Positions 54,270 to 64,000 of a DNA stretch of 64,000 nucleotides are shown here, piece by piece (within the stretch, counting starts at the first letter, position 1; each line of letters begins with the position of its first letter). The notes below the pieces were generated by a model, which worked only from the letters and a program-made list of their open reading frames with translations, was not told the DNA's origin and searched no databases. This DNA comes from Opitutaceae bacterium BACL24 MAG-120322-bin51 (GTDB taxonomy: Bacteria > Verrucomicrobiota > Verrucomicrobiia > Opitutales > Coraliomargaritaceae): assembly GCA_905182435.1 (NCBI GenBank), contig CAJJBN010000029.1, positions 1-64,000 of the forward strand, read 5' to 3'. Made by a program: the position numbers and the translations under genes.

Positions 54270-54593
54270 CTAGCCACCGTCTTTCAGCGCTGAGGAATTG
54301 CTGCTAATCTGAGGGTGATCACCGCTTGCCTCACTTGCATCGCGTTCTAAATTGGATTGTGCCACATAAGTAGTGAGACCGCCGCTTTGGTCGACTAAAA
54401 CATGGTACCATGGTTGTTCACGTGGCGGCTGTGTTTTATTTGCTAAATACCATTTATCGCCGGCCGCACACAGTGTGTCATATGCCACGATCATACCATG
54501 ATAGTGGTAAAGTTTATGTCTTACCAGAGCACCGATCTTAAAATCGACTTCAGGAATGCGATTACCATCAAGCCCTGAAATCACCATCAACAT
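54270..54593 (-). CDS. HspQ/YccV-like hemimethylated DNA-binding family protein
   Basis: A 107-residue protein whose core (FKIGALVRHKLYHYHGMIVA, then WYLANKTQPPREQPWYHVLV, then GGLTTYVAQSNLERD) matches the YccV-like/HspQ fold. HspQ of E. coli is a heat-shock protein that binds and is degraded by Lon and was first described as binding hemimethylated DNA. The C-terminal 20 residues are acidic and unstructured. It follows ispH by 30 bp on the same strand and osmC before that, so it is the third gene of a probable stress operon. Confidence 0.8.
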   Translation of the reverse strand: MLMVISGLDGNRIPEVDFKIGALVRHKLYHYHGMIVAYDTLCAAGDKWYLANKTQPPREQPWYHVLVDQSGGLTTYVAQSNLERDASEASGDHPQISSNSSALKDGG

Positions 54594-54623
54594 ATTTAGA
54601 ACTTAGCCAGATCTCAGTATTGA

Positions 54624-56381
54624 TCAACTCTCTGACTCAAACGCTTCAAGAATCGATTCGATCGATCGAATCGATTGCGGAGGGAAAAAGCTGTTAATCT
54701 TATGAATCACTTGTTGAATCAACCCGTCCGGACATGATGCACCGCCTGTGAGTAAAATGCGCTTTGGCTCAGACATCGCATTGAGAAAAGGCCGAACCAC
54801 TTCACTTTCTGTGAATACTGTCTGGGTTGAATGGCATGGGAAGATGTAGTGGCTTATTTCATCCAATGTCAGAATATTAGCTTCGGACTGAATATAATGC
54901 GCATTTTCACCAAAACGCTGTTCGCACACACGATGGAGCTGAAAGGTGTTTGAGCTGTTTTTACCGCCCACAACCAGCGCTGCATCGATCGGTTGTTCAA
55001 CTGCTTTATGCAGCGCATCCTGATTCACTTGGGTTGCATAACAGAGCGTATCACCTTTACCTTTGGACCATAAATGTTCCGCCACCTGCGCTTCACCATA
55101 GCACTGCACCATGAATTCCCGCAGAAATTCGATAATCGTGAGCGTCTCATTGCGAAGTAAGGTGGTTTGATTGACCACTGCCAACTTCTGCAGATCTTTG
55201 GCTGGATCAAAGCCTTTCGAATATAAGCCCTTAAAAGAGTCTTCAAACAGTCGCGTTCTCTCAACACCTGTTGCTTGAATCACTTCTGTCAAAAGTCTGG
55301 CGTGCTCCATATTACGAATCATCAAAGCCGGGCCATTGCTGGAACTATTCGAAAAAGTAGCCTTGGTTTCTTCGTGTTCCGACTTTCCGTGAATGATCAC
55401 CGTGAAACCTTCCCTAGCATAACGTCGCGCGGCTTTCCACACCTTCTCTACCAGCATACAGGTAGCGTCATTCTCTCGAATGCTCAGCCCACGGCGTAAT
55501 AAACGCACTTTATCCTCATTGGTTGCCCCAAATGCAGGAATGATGACAACATCATCCGTGGTTAGCTGATTCCAAAGTGTATTTGGGTTCTCTGGATCAG
55601 AAGCGACACTTCCATCCAAACACAGAGGTAAGCCCTTATCAGTTTGCAAATAACGTATCCCACGCGCTAGCAAATCCTCATTTACAAAGGGATTATGAAT
55701 CAATTCGCTGAGCATAAAAACCCGCTTTGTCGGGTTGGCTGCGACAGTCTCGTAGGCACGCTCAATCGCGTTTTGGACACCGAGACAAAATCCGAAATGG
55801 CTCGGAATCACATAACTCACCGCTCCAAAATCCAGCACAGCCGGTGCGCCGGAAGTTTTTTCCTTGGTGCGTCGCGCCACTTTAATTGCACGGCACAACT
55901 TACTTTGATATAACTCTTCTGATTGCTGATCAACGTAGATCGCACGATTCCGTTCTTTCGCAGTTCGAAATCGATAGATGTATTCGGTTTCGGTACAATC
56001 TAGATATGGTATTCGTACCAAGTCAGGCTCAATCGTCTGTAACACTTCAGCCAGCAATGACGAAACATCCAACTGACCATTTGTCGACTCTGCCTGAATC
56101 TCATCTAGGCTGTAATAACGACCGTGATCAATGACTACGTCACTTTGCAGTGCGCAATAAATCGACAATGATTGATTCACTGCCGTCTGCTGACTCAACA
56201 AATGCGCTTTGCCAGCTACACCGGTTACCGATTCGACGCAGTCCTCGGTAAACACACACGCTTCCCCCGCTTTACTTATATATGTCGGTTCAGCGCACTG
56301 CTCAGGATTGATACGCACCAATAAACGATTGCGCCGATCAAATATGAGTAAGACTAAAAGTGATTCTACTGCTTTTTTCAT
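54624..56381 (-). CDS. ispH: 4-hydroxy-3-methylbut-2-enyl diphosphate reductase with N-terminal extension
   Basis: Last enzyme of the MEP pathway, making IPP and DMAPP through a [4Fe-4S] cluster. The cluster cysteines are Cys199 (SHFGFCLGVQNA), Cys308 (ENDATCMLVEKV) and Cys447 (DTLCYATQVNQ). The substrate loops LIHNPFVNEDL, HGKSEHEETKA and GKNSSNTFQLH are present. It belongs to the plant/cyanobacterial branch. At 585 residues it is far longer than E. coli IspH (about 316): about 187 extra residues form an N-terminal domain with no recognised motif (strand-like LLVLLIFDRRNRLLVRI and RYYSLDEIQ, mildly Nudix-like without a Nudix box). It is preceded by osmC after 23 bp. Confidence 0.88.
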   Translation of the reverse strand: MKKAVESLLVLLIFDRRNRLLVRINPEQCAEPTYISKAGEACVFTEDCVESVTGVAGKAHLLSQQTAVNQSLSIYCALQSDVVIDHGRYYSLDEIQAESTNGQLDVSSLLAEVLQTIEPDLVRIPYLDCTETEYIYRFRTAKERNRAIYVDQQSEELYQSKLCRAIKVARRTKEKTSGAPAVLDFGAVSYVIPSHFGFCLGVQNAIERAYETVAANPTKRVFMLSELIHNPFVNEDLLARGIRYLQTDKGLPLCLDGSVASDPENPNTLWNQLTTDDVVIIPAFGATNEDKVRLLRRGLSIRENDATCMLVEKVWKAARRYAREGFTVIIHGKSEHEETKATFSNSSSNGPALMIRNMEHARLLTEVIQATGVERTRLFEDSFKGLYSKGFDPAKDLQKLAVVNQTTLLRNETLTIIEFLREFMVQCYGEAQVAEHLWSKGKGDTLCYATQVNQDALHKAVEQPIDAALVVGGKNSSNTFQLHRVCEQRFGENAHYIQSEANILTLDEISHYIFPCHSTQTVFTESEVVRPFLNAMSEPKRILLTGGASCPDGLIQQVIHKINSFFPPQSIRSIESILEAFESES

Positions 56382-56404
56382 ACAATTAAGTTATTCACCA
56401 TCAA

Positions 56405-56809
56405 CTACTTCCAATGAAAAATTATTGGTTTATCAATTTCTGTATTCAGGCTGTGGTGCACTGGGCAATTCTTTGCCGCTATTTCCACATGCCACTTTTG
56501 ATCATCATTTAGCGTAATCGGCAGCCATACCTCGGTGGTTAATTTCGCAATACGTCGAGGTAGAACCGCCGTCATCTCTTTTTGCACTTCAATCCGCATA
56601 CCACTCAAATCCAAACCTAACGCCTCCATTTGCATGCCAATAATTGTCGCAATACAGGAACCTAAGGCCGAGGCACACAAATCGGTTGGCGAAAAACTTT
56701 CTCCCTTACCATTATTATCGACTGGGGCATCCGTTTTAAACCTTTTACCTGACAACTCGTGCTCTAGCTGGCAACGCAGCCCACCTTCATAATTAATTTT
56801 TATTTTTAC
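56405..56809 (-). CDS. OsmC/Ohr family protein (peroxiredoxin-like)
   Basis: A 134-residue protein with the two conserved cysteines of the OsmC family: Cys53 in ALGSCIATIIGMQME and Cys116 in AAKNCPVHHSL. These reduce organic hydroperoxides in OsmC and Ohr. The conserved SPTDLCASALG precedes the first. Family members are stress-induced. The frame extends to 56836 but MVKIKINYEGG is the natural start at 56809. It heads an operon with ispH and the HspQ-like gene, consistent with protecting the oxygen-sensitive IspH cluster, which is an inference. Confidence 0.85.
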   Translation of the reverse strand, partial: VKIKINYEGGLRCQLEHELSGKRFKTDAPVDNNGKGESFSPTDLCASALGSCIATIIGMQMEALGLDLSGMRIEVQKEMTAVLPRRIAKLTTEVWLPITLNDDQKWHVEIAAKNCPVHHSLNTEIDKPIIFHWK

Positions 56810-56952
56810 CATTTCCGCAGCACAGTGGCCAAACACGTCGCACAGGTCAACTTTACGTAGTGTCTAGATGAAATGTATTCTGCGATTGCACAGCGGGTGA
56901 TCCGATCTAACCTACTGGTCTTTTACAAACGGTCAGCCGCCCATACTTAATT

Positions 56953-57321
56953 ATGTTTCAGGTCAATTTTAGCGAACAAAGCATGCACGAGCTTAACCAG
57001 CTTGAGACTCGCTCACAGATGCTCCTCATTGAGGTCGTCAGTGGTTTATCACAAGAGCAGCTGGATCATCCCAATGATGAGCTCGGCTGCTTTAATCGTA
57101 ATGGTAAAACCTACTATCGGGTACGCGCTGGCGAATTTCGCATCTATTTTGAGCAGGATAAAGATGGTTTATTTGCCCACTATATTCTGCACAAAAACAC
57201 CCTTTCAGATTTTATCTTTCGATTCAAAATGCCTGTATCAGAAGAGTTTATGGTCGAACAGCACGATTCCTTTTGGAAATATCTCGAGTCGATTCGTCAT
57301 AAAGATGATGTATCCGAATAA
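56953..57321 (+). CDS. RelE/ParE-superfamily-like protein
   Basis: A 122-residue protein with the compact alpha-beta fold of RelE-type proteins: helix MHELNQLETRSQMLLIEVVS, then strand run YYRVRAGEFRIYFEQDKDGL and AHYILHKNTLSDFIFRF. The Arg/Tyr pattern is like RelE toxins, but the C-terminal 35 residues (VEQHDSFWKYLESIRHKDD) are extra. No antitoxin gene is adjacent. It is followed after 14 bp by pssA, so it may be a chromosomal non-toxin member. Assignment is by pattern only. Confidence 0.6.
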   Translation: MFQVNFSEQSMHELNQLETRSQMLLIEVVSGLSQEQLDHPNDELGCFNRNGKTYYRVRAGEFRIYFEQDKDGLFAHYILHKNTLSDFIFRFKMPVSEEFMVEQHDSFWKYLESIRHKDDVSE

Positions 57322-57335
57322 CCCATCGCGACTCA

Positions 57336-58205
57336 ATGAAAGATCCTGAAATACCGCCCACTCATCAATATGCTGATTCTGATGAGGCCAGCCATATCTA
57401 TTTACTTCCCAATAGCTTAACAGCTGGAAATCTTTTTTTTGGATTTTTAGCCATTATGCGCTGCATTGAGGCGAACTACGCGACTGATCCAGCTATCATT
57501 AATGGCCATTTTGTCCAAGCGGTGTGGTTTATCTTTTTCGGTGTAGTCTGCGATGCTTTTGACGGCCGCGTCGCGCGCATGGGTGGCCGCGAATCACTGT
57601 TTGGCATCGAGTTCGATTCCATCGCCGATGTTATATCGTTTGGGGTCGCACCAGCGATGATGATGATCTTTTTGATCCTAAAACCGACGGAGCAATACGA
57701 TGGTGTCTTACCAGTGAGCCAATTGATCGGTTTTATTTATTTACTCTGTGCCGCTGTGCGCCTGGCTCGGTTCAATGTTTTAACCCATCCGATGCTGACG
57801 CCGTCAGAACGCTTAAAAGGCACCAAGGACTTTATTGGCCTGCCTGTGCCAGCTGCCGCTGCGATGGTCGCCTCGCTAGTGCTGGTTTACATTAGTTTCG
57901 AAAAGTATGGCTATGAAGTGCATGGTTTTGAGCTGCTGATGCCACCATTGATGCTAGCGGTCGCCTTTTTGATGATCAGCAACATACCCTATCCAAGCTT
58001 TAAAGAAATCGATTGGCAGACCAGCACGCGCTTGCAGACCTTTATTTTATTCATCTTTAGTCTAGGAATCGCCTTCGTCTTCAAAGAGCTTTTCTTCGCA
58101 ATCTTTTTCTTCAGTTACATCATGTTTGGCCCGATTCGGTACTTTTTCCGTATCTACCGTGCTAAAAAGCGCTTAAAAGAGGTCAACTTATCGTCTAGTG
58201 AATAA
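57336..58205 (+). CDS. pssA: CDP-diacylglycerol-serine O-phosphatidyltransferase
   Basis: A 289-residue integral membrane enzyme that makes phosphatidylserine. The CDP-alcohol phosphotransferase motif is DAFDGRVARMGGRESLFGIE then FDSIAD, i.e. D-x2-DG-x2-AR-x8-G-x3-D-x3-D, with all four Asp present. Six or seven membrane segments follow, ending with a basic tail (RIYRAKKRLKEV). The RelE-like gene precedes it after 14 bp. A psd gene is not in the window. Confidence 0.9.
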   Translation: MKDPEIPPTHQYADSDEASHIYLLPNSLTAGNLFFGFLAIMRCIEANYATDPAIINGHFVQAVWFIFFGVVCDAFDGRVARMGGRESLFGIEFDSIADVISFGVAPAMMMIFLILKPTEQYDGVLPVSQLIGFIYLLCAAVRLARFNVLTHPMLTPSERLKGTKDFIGLPVPAAAAMVASLVLVYISFEKYGYEVHGFELLMPPLMLAVAFLMISNIPYPSFKEIDWQTSTRLQTFILFIFSLGIAFVFKELFFAIFFFSYIMFGPIRYFFRIYRAKKRLKEVNLSSSE

Positions 58206-58447
58206 CTCGTTAATAACTGTGAAAGCACTGTGGAATAAAAATAAATCCGACTATTCATTCACCTTTCTACCGAACACTTGACCGCACTATTCACAGCAAA
58301 AATCGCCGCTAAAGGCTTAATCAATAATTACTTGTTGAGTTATTATAGCTCATCCACACACCTATTAAGAAGAAGAGATTTATATATTAAAAAAGAGACT
58401 AATATATAAGCATTGCCAGTAACTCCAAAATCCCAAAAATTTAAGCC
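58206..58447. other. AT-rich spacer upstream of dnaN with DnaA-box-like words (candidate origin element)
   Basis: 242 bp with words close to the DnaA box TTATCCACA: TGTGGAATAA (58229), CTATTCACA (58287) and TCATCCACA (58350), one mismatch or one extra base each, then a very AT-rich tract 58371-58412. This could be an origin element or just the dnaN promoter. Confidence 0.35.
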
Positions 58448-59575
58448 ATGAAGTTCAAGATCAACCAAGATCATTTTAGCAACGGCCTCCAACAGGTTCT
58501 CAATGTCGTCGGTGCACGAGCCACCATGCCCATCCTCAGCAATGTGCTGATCGAAGCAGAGGAGGGACATATTTCGTTAACGACGACTAACCTCGATCTC
58601 GGTATTCGCTGCCGAATTAAGGCAGACGTTTCTGAGCCAGGTGGCCTCACGCTGCCCGTGCGTAAATTGGCGACCATCATTCGCGAATTGCCGCAAAACG
58701 AAATTTTCATTGAAACCAGTGAAAATAACCAGGCGAAGATCACTTCCGGTGGCTCAAATTTCAAAATTATGGGTATCAGCACGGAAGAATTTCCACCGCT
58801 GCCATCATTTGAAAACCGTCACGTTTTCGAGCTTTCTCAGACTGAAATTGTAAGCATGTTAAAAAGTGTTTCTTATGGTCAATCCAGTGACGAGAACCGC
58901 TACATTTTAAACGGTGTATATTTCAACTTTGCAGACGAAAAACTCACTCTAGTCGCGACTGACGGACGACGTCTCGCATTAACCGCGCTCGACACTGAAA
59001 TCAGCGAAGACAACGCAGGTAGTCTCATTCTTCCCGCTAAAACAGTCGCTGAGCTTGAGCGCTTGATGGGCAAGGGAGATAAGGTTAAAATCGCTTTCAA
59101 TGATCGTCAGGCGGCTTTTGAAATCAGCATCGATGATTCCAGTGATACTGGCTTGGTTGATCACCTTTATCTGGTTTCGAAAATTGTTGAAGGGAATTAC
59201 CCAAATTACCGACAAGTCATTCCAAAGGAGACTGAGCACCGCGTCAAAATCGAACGTGAACTCATGCTAGAGTGTGTGCACCGTGCAGCGCTGGTCACAT
59301 CCGATAAGAGCAATTCTGTGAAGCTTAAGGTCAGCAAGAATCTCCTAGAAATTTCTGGTTCAAGTGCAGAATATGGGGAATCGCATGAGTCAATGGCCAT
59401 CGCTTACGACGGACCTGAAGTTCAAGTCGCATTTAATCCTCAGTTTCTTATCGAGCCACTGAAGGCGTTGACTAAGGATGAAGTATTCTTCGAATTCAAA
59501 GACGAGCTCAGTCCTGGGCTGTTTAAGACACTCGATAACTTTATCTGTGTGGTCATGCCCCTGCGCCTAAATTAA
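58448..59575 (+). CDS. dnaN: DNA polymerase III subunit beta (sliding clamp)
   Basis: A 375-residue clamp that encircles DNA and tethers polymerases. The three repeated domains are recognised by [39 protein letters not shown] and the C-terminal end [20 protein letters not shown], which closes the ring in all bacterial clamps. Length is standard. dnaA and recF are not adjacent, unlike many genomes, so this is not the classical dnaA-dnaN block. No ribosome-binding site precedes the ATG. Confidence 0.95.
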   Translation: MKFKINQDHFSNGLQQVLNVVGARATMPILSNVLIEAEEGHISLTTTNLDLGIRCRIKADVSEPGGLTLPVRKLATIIRELPQNEIFIETSENNQAKITSGGSNFKIMGISTEEFPPLPSFENRHVFELSQTEIVSMLKSVSYGQSSDENRYILNGVYFNFADEKLTLVATDGRRLALTALDTEISEDNAGSLILPAKTVAELERLMGKGDKVKIAFNDRQAAFEISIDDSSDTGLVDHLYLVSKIVEGNYPNYRQVIPKETEHRVKIERELMLECVHRAALVTSDKSNSVKLKVSKNLLEISGSSAEYGESHESMAIAYDGPEVQVAFNPQFLIEPLKALTKDEVFFEFKDELSPGLFKTLDNFICVVMPLRLN

Positions 59576-59736
59576 TTATTAGGCTAACAGGTAATCGCTG
59601 TTTATATCATTTATCGCCGAGCGAGTGAGCTTTTGTCTCCCTCGCTCGTTTGCGTTTAAATTGCTGATGAAAATGGAACAAGCGTCGTCATCTTGCATCA
59701 TAATGCTACAAACGGATCTAATTATTAAAATTCAAC

Positions 59737-60627
59737 ATGTTTGGTATCACACAATCGACCTTTCAGCTTATCCTTTTTGGAGTCGCAGCGCTAGCAGTTT
59801 TATTGTCTCACATCGGCTTACGTAAGGGGATTCCAATCTTCACAGTATTGGGTCGCTGGCTACGTTGGATACTGTTTGCTGGTTTATTTTCGTATTTTCT
59901 CAAAGCTCTGGAAATCTCGTTCCGACCGGATTGGGTACACTTTATTACAGGATTTACACTCTGGTTCATATTGGAAACAGGCTATTATTGGCTGGCGATT
60001 AAAGCGCTTAGCCGCAGCGATATGCCTTTATTTCCTAATTTTAAACTCAATGCCGACGGCGATGAATGGCCGGCTGATCCATTATTAATCGAAGTGAGGG
60101 AATGGCTCCGAAATGTCGAATTCACCCGTCTCAGTGCATTGAAAGCAGAGTTATTTGAAGAGACATTTCTACGTGCATCAATTTATGAAAGTGCTGATAA
60201 ACTGACACGGCTACAAATACTATTCATCCCCAAACGCAAGGGTGGGGCGACTGCTTGCTATACCCTAAGCACCAATGGTGAAAATGAACGCCGACTCGTT
60301 ACGGATAATTTGTTTCTACCCTTTGGCGGCTATTATCCTGAAGCATGGAATATTGTGCGTAAGCCACTAATCGGTTCACTGCAACGATTACTTAAATTAC
60401 ACCGTCTACGCTTAATCAACAGCACCCTGAAGCCAATTCCCTTCGAAGATACGCCACTTGAGGAGTTGAATGATCAACAGCGTATTTTAGAGCGGCTTAA
60501 TTTTGAAAATGGTTTTTTGAACCCGCGCCAGTTTCAAGCAGAGGTGGGCAAAATATCGTACGATGGGCGCTATCGCTTATGGAAAGAAATGTGGCTGCTC
60601 GCTTATCTGGGTAAGTCGGTCTGCTGA
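59737..60627 (+). CDS. hypothetical membrane protein
   Basis: A 296-residue protein with three or four membrane helices in residues 8-95 and a long soluble C-terminus. The soluble part includes DGDEWPADPLLIEVREWLRN, FEETFLRASIYESADKLTRL and IFIPKRKGGATACYTLS. I do not recognise a family. It lies downstream of dnaN on the same strand after 161 bp. Composition matches the window, so it is probably a conserved clade-specific protein. No catalytic residues can be named. Confidence 0.55.
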   Translation: MFGITQSTFQLILFGVAALAVLLSHIGLRKGIPIFTVLGRWLRWILFAGLFSYFLKALEISFRPDWVHFITGFTLWFILETGYYWLAIKALSRSDMPLFPNFKLNADGDEWPADPLLIEVREWLRNVEFTRLSALKAELFEETFLRASIYESADKLTRLQILFIPKRKGGATACYTLSTNGENERRLVTDNLFLPFGGYYPEAWNIVRKPLIGSLQRLLKLHRLRLINSTLKPIPFEDTPLEELNDQQRILERLNFENGFLNPRQFQAEVGKISYDGRYRLWKEMWLLAYLGKSVC

Positions 60628-60653
60628 ATTCACTAAAGCATAAAAAACCGCAC

Positions 60654-60662
60654 TGTGGATAA
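60654..60662 (-). promoter_or_regulatory. perfect DnaA-box word
   Basis: TGTGGATAA is the exact reverse complement of TTATCCACA, between the hypothetical membrane gene and the DUF6172-type gene. A single intergenic box; one other perfect match (21732) is inside trkA. Confidence 0.35.
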
Positions 60663-60762
60663 TAATTTAGAAATGAGCCAGTTCCTAGGTGATCATTTAT
60701 AATTGAGAAGACAGTTGCTGAATAAGAGGGACAAGACACAACAGAGCCTAAAGATTGACGCC

Positions 60763-61071
60763 ATGAAGAAGATATTTCCAATAAACGACCCTAAAAATAC
60801 GCCCGCGCGTGTGATCGAAGCAATTAAATCAGAGCTTCGAAAATATGTGAAACGTGAGCGTAAAAAGAAACTACCCGAGGGTGTGGATTTTTGGGATTTT
60901 GACTGCAAGGTGGGTGAAACTGCGGACAAAGCGCTGCCACTGCACGTGGCCGAGATTAATCAAGCGCTTGATCATGCGCTAACCGATGACTGGCAAGCAG
61001 TGTATTTCGAGATCATTGCAAAACCAGGCATACGAACTCACAAAGCCAAGGAGTCCACCAGCGAGCTGTAA
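60763..61071 (+). CDS. DUF6172-like protein
   Basis: A 102-residue protein beginning MKKIFPINDPKNTPARVIEA. The stretch RKYVKRERKKKLPEGVDFWD then FDCKVGETAD is a strongly conserved block I associate with the DUF6172 family, which has no assigned function. The basic helix followed by an acidic, aromatic stretch could bind nucleic acid. The frame is open to 60703 but the family start is at 60763. It is convergent with gnd. Confidence 0.6.
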   Translation: MKKIFPINDPKNTPARVIEAIKSELRKYVKRERKKKLPEGVDFWDFDCKVGETADKALPLHVAEINQALDHALTDDWQAVYFEIIAKPGIRTHKAKESTSEL

Positions 61072-61217
61072 TCGCTCGTAGCAATCGATAACCTTCAAAG
61101 TGGGTGAACGTCGAGGGCCACGGGCGCATTGCCTCTGAGCGTGTTATATCCCCGGCCAGTTGAAAGTGAAAGCTGCTGCGCTGACACCTGTAAGAATTCT
61201 CCAGCAATGAATAAAGC

Positions 61218-61253
61218 AAAAAAAAGGCCTCCCAGTTGTGGGAGGCCTTTTTG
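61218..61253. terminator. bidirectional intrinsic terminator between the DUF6172-like gene and gnd
   Basis: AGGCCTCCCA and TGGGAGGCCT pair around GTTG, flanked by an A run on the left and a T run on the right, so it terminates on both strands. It lies 22 bp beyond the gnd stop (minus strand) and 147 bp beyond the DUF6172-like stop. Confidence 0.9.
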
Positions 61254-61274
61254 TTATAAAAGTTACTAGGTTCT

Positions 61275-62780
<1,506 letters not shown>

Positions 62781-62972
62781 AATTATTTATGGGTTTAAAA
62801 TAGGGAGGAAATTTACTCGGCGCGCTGAGGCAAGGCTAGAGTCCGATCTGCTCTTGAATAATGATCATTTATGGCATGAGACGAATAGCAACAGCCACAG
62901 TACTGAAATTCACCGTGTGACGAAAATTGTAAAATAAGGAAACTAATTGCAAAAATGCGCAATGCGAGCCGG

Positions 62973-63260
62973 CTTATTTTTTGGTGCATCGTCCTTTACC
63001 GGAAAAGGAGTGTGTGCGACTCGCACACGGTATCCATACATTTCATAATGAGGGCGGGTCGCCCTCACTCCTTTCTGGTAGTCGCACAGCACAATTAAAT
63101 CAGTCGCAATACCATTAATGCCTTCCCCGCGAATCAACGATGAACCTTATTTTTTGGTGTATCGTCATTTACCAAAAAGGAGTGTGTGCGACTCGCGCAC
63201 GGTATCTACACATTCCATAATGAGGGCGGGTCGCCCTCACTCCTTTCAAATAGTCGCACA
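62973..63260. repeat. two direct copies of the 41-kb double-hairpin repeat unit
   Basis: Copies at 63003-63074 and 63177-63246 have the architecture of the 41427 array: outer AAAGGAGTG and CACTCCTTT, first hairpin GTGTGCG-ACT-CGCACAC (second copy GTGTGCG-ACT-CGCGCAC) and second palindrome GAGGGCGGGTCGCCCTC. The unit including flanks (TTTTTTGGTG... to ...CCCCGCGAATC) repeats at about 174 bp, so the whole block is a tandem duplication. In the first hairpin, bases differ from the 41-kb array in a compensatory way (GTGGGCG/CGCCCAC there). Confidence 0.85.
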
Positions 63261-63318
63261 GCACAATTAAACCAGTCGCAGTGCCATTAATGCCTTCCCC
63301 GCGAATCGACCAACAATC

Positions 63319-63705
63319 TTATTTCTTCGAACAATTAGCTTCTAGCCACTGAGCCAGTTGATCATCGCTCAGTCGACAGTCGGCTAAAGCGATGATCTGC
63401 AGTGCGGCTTCTTCTTCGCTGGCTTCGAAACGATAGCCATTACTCTCAAGGAAAAGCTGGCAGGTCATTAGTCCAGTGCGTTTGTTGCCGTCCATGAAGG
63501 GATGACTTTTTATAATACCTGATGCGTAAGTTGCAGCTAGTTGAAAAAGCGTCGCCTGTTCGTAGTGAAGCTGCTGCTTGGGCCTGTTGAGGGAAGCATC
63601 CAACTTCCCTTCGCCACGCATGCCATCTGAACCTCCGAAGTGGGCAATCAACATAGAGTGAAAGGCTAGGTACTCTTCTTTCGCAATCCAATTTGGTTCG
63701 TTCAT
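63319..63705 (-). CDS. Fic/Doc-type toxin (death-on-curing)
   Basis: A 128-residue Fic-fold toxin of the Doc branch. The active-site motif HPFMDGNKRTG spans residues 68-78 and is complete with His, Asp/Gly anion hole and Lys-Arg. Doc of phage P1 phosphorylates EF-Tu; many relatives AMPylate targets, so the exact reaction is unknown. The first helix ([20 protein letters not shown]) fits the family. It overlaps its antitoxin gene by 4 bp, which supports a toxin-antitoxin operon. Confidence 0.88.
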   Translation of the reverse strand: MNEPNWIAKEEYLAFHSMLIAHFGGSDGMRGEGKLDASLNRPKQQLHYEQATLFQLAATYASGIIKSHPFMDGNKRTGLMTCQLFLESNGYRFEASEEEAALQIIALADCRLSDDQLAQWLEANCSKK

Positions 63706-63932
63706 TTCGCCAACTCTCGAAACGTATTGCGGTAGCGTTTCATAAGACCCTCAGCCAGACGAATTTTTTCATCAAATCCGGGCTTTTCGGGATTCATATT
63801 CAGCGTATTGTTGGGTGCTTCGGTCAAATAAACGGTGGCACCTTCTTCAACTTTGAGTGCTTGAAGGGCTTCTTTAGGTAGCACGATGCCGTAGGAGTTG
63901 CCGATTTTGCGAATTTTGGTTTTAATGGGCAT
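63702..63932 (-). CDS. AbrB/SpoVT-domain antitoxin
   Basis: A 76-residue protein with the swapped-hairpin DNA-binding domain: [20 protein letters not shown] then EEGATVYL. The C-terminal part ([20 protein letters not shown]) is a helix likely to cover the toxin. It is the usual antitoxin partner of Doc-type toxins of this kind. The frame runs to 63974, but [15 protein letters not shown] is the domain start, giving 63932, and the upstream palindrome would otherwise be inside the gene. First gene of the two-gene operon. Confidence 0.82.
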   Translation of the reverse strand: MPIKTKIRKIGNSYGIVLPKEALQALKVEEGATVYLTEAPNNTLNMNPEKPGFDEKIRLAEGLMKRYRNTFRELAK

Positions 63933-63934
63933 AG

Positions 63935-63952
63935 TTATAACATATGTTATAA
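63935..63952. promoter_or_regulatory. perfect palindrome upstream of the antitoxin (operator)
   Basis: TTATAACATATGTTATAA is an 18-bp perfect palindrome ending 2 bp before the antitoxin start codon (minus strand). Its size and position fit an autoregulatory AbrB-type operator. Confidence 0.65.
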
Positions 63953-64000
63953 TTACCGTTTTGCAAGCACGCAAGACCCAGGCCGGATCGCTCCGACTAC

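Overview
ORGANISM. The window reads as a bacterial chromosome of roughly 50-55% GC. I place it in the Verrucomicrobiota, probably an Opitutia/Puniceicoccales-type lineage close to Coraliomargarita. This is an inference from protein resemblance, the plant/cyanobacterial-type IspH, the SDR and DUF6172-type proteins, and start codons that almost never have a Shine-Dalgarno sequence. No rRNA, tRNA or CRISPR array was seen. LAYOUT. 0-7 kb: alpha/beta hydrolase (-), mutS (+, broken by six frameshifts), a NUP-type MFS permease (-), and a Y-family DNA polymerase (+) bracketed by two copies of a 73-bp palindromic element; a low-GC patch then holds the start of a dead ATPase gene. 7-16 kb: ftsK (-), then manA, grpE, dnaJ, purN, prmA and a rodZ-like gene (+). 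15.5-19.1 kb: floA/NfeD membrane-domain operon (-). 19.4-27.7 kb: aldose epimerase, trkA-trkH potassium uptake, ferredoxin (-), rhomboid protease and a tail-specific protease. 28.4-30 kb: an accessory patch with an archaeal-type AAA ATPase and a decayed antitoxin gene. 30.2-37.2 kb: complete F1Fo ATP synthase operon atpBEFHAGDC (-). 37.5-42.1 kb: three different tandem arrays of hairpin-forming repeats interleaved with trmB and phoR-phoB. 42.2-47.9 kb: mnmE-mnmG, a DUF2490-type outer membrane protein and recA (-). 48.5-62.8 kb: mixed housekeeping genes (HAD phosphatase, SDR protein with a histone-H1-like tail, SGNH hydrolase, miaB, an osmC-ispH-hspQ operon, a RelE-like protein with pssA, dnaN, gnd). 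62.9-64 kb: two more copies of the 41-kb repeat and a Doc/AbrB-type toxin-antitoxin pair. HOW IT FITS TOGETHER. Most of the window is core metabolism and chromosome maintenance. mnmE-mnmG, dnaN, recA and a perfect parS palindrome inside mnmG suggest an origin-proximal region, although dnaA, parA and parB are not here. The notable non-gene content is a set of structured palindromic repeat families, several with compensatory base changes that preserve the stems. CAUTION. At least eight conserved genes (mutS, trkH, ferredoxin, the tail-specific protease, atpF, atpB, phoR, mnmG) are interrupted by one-base shifts that are easy to repair on paper. Because atpB and atpF are normally needed, indel errors in the sequence or assembly are the most economical explanation. 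Frameshifts here should not be read as gene loss without checking raw reads.
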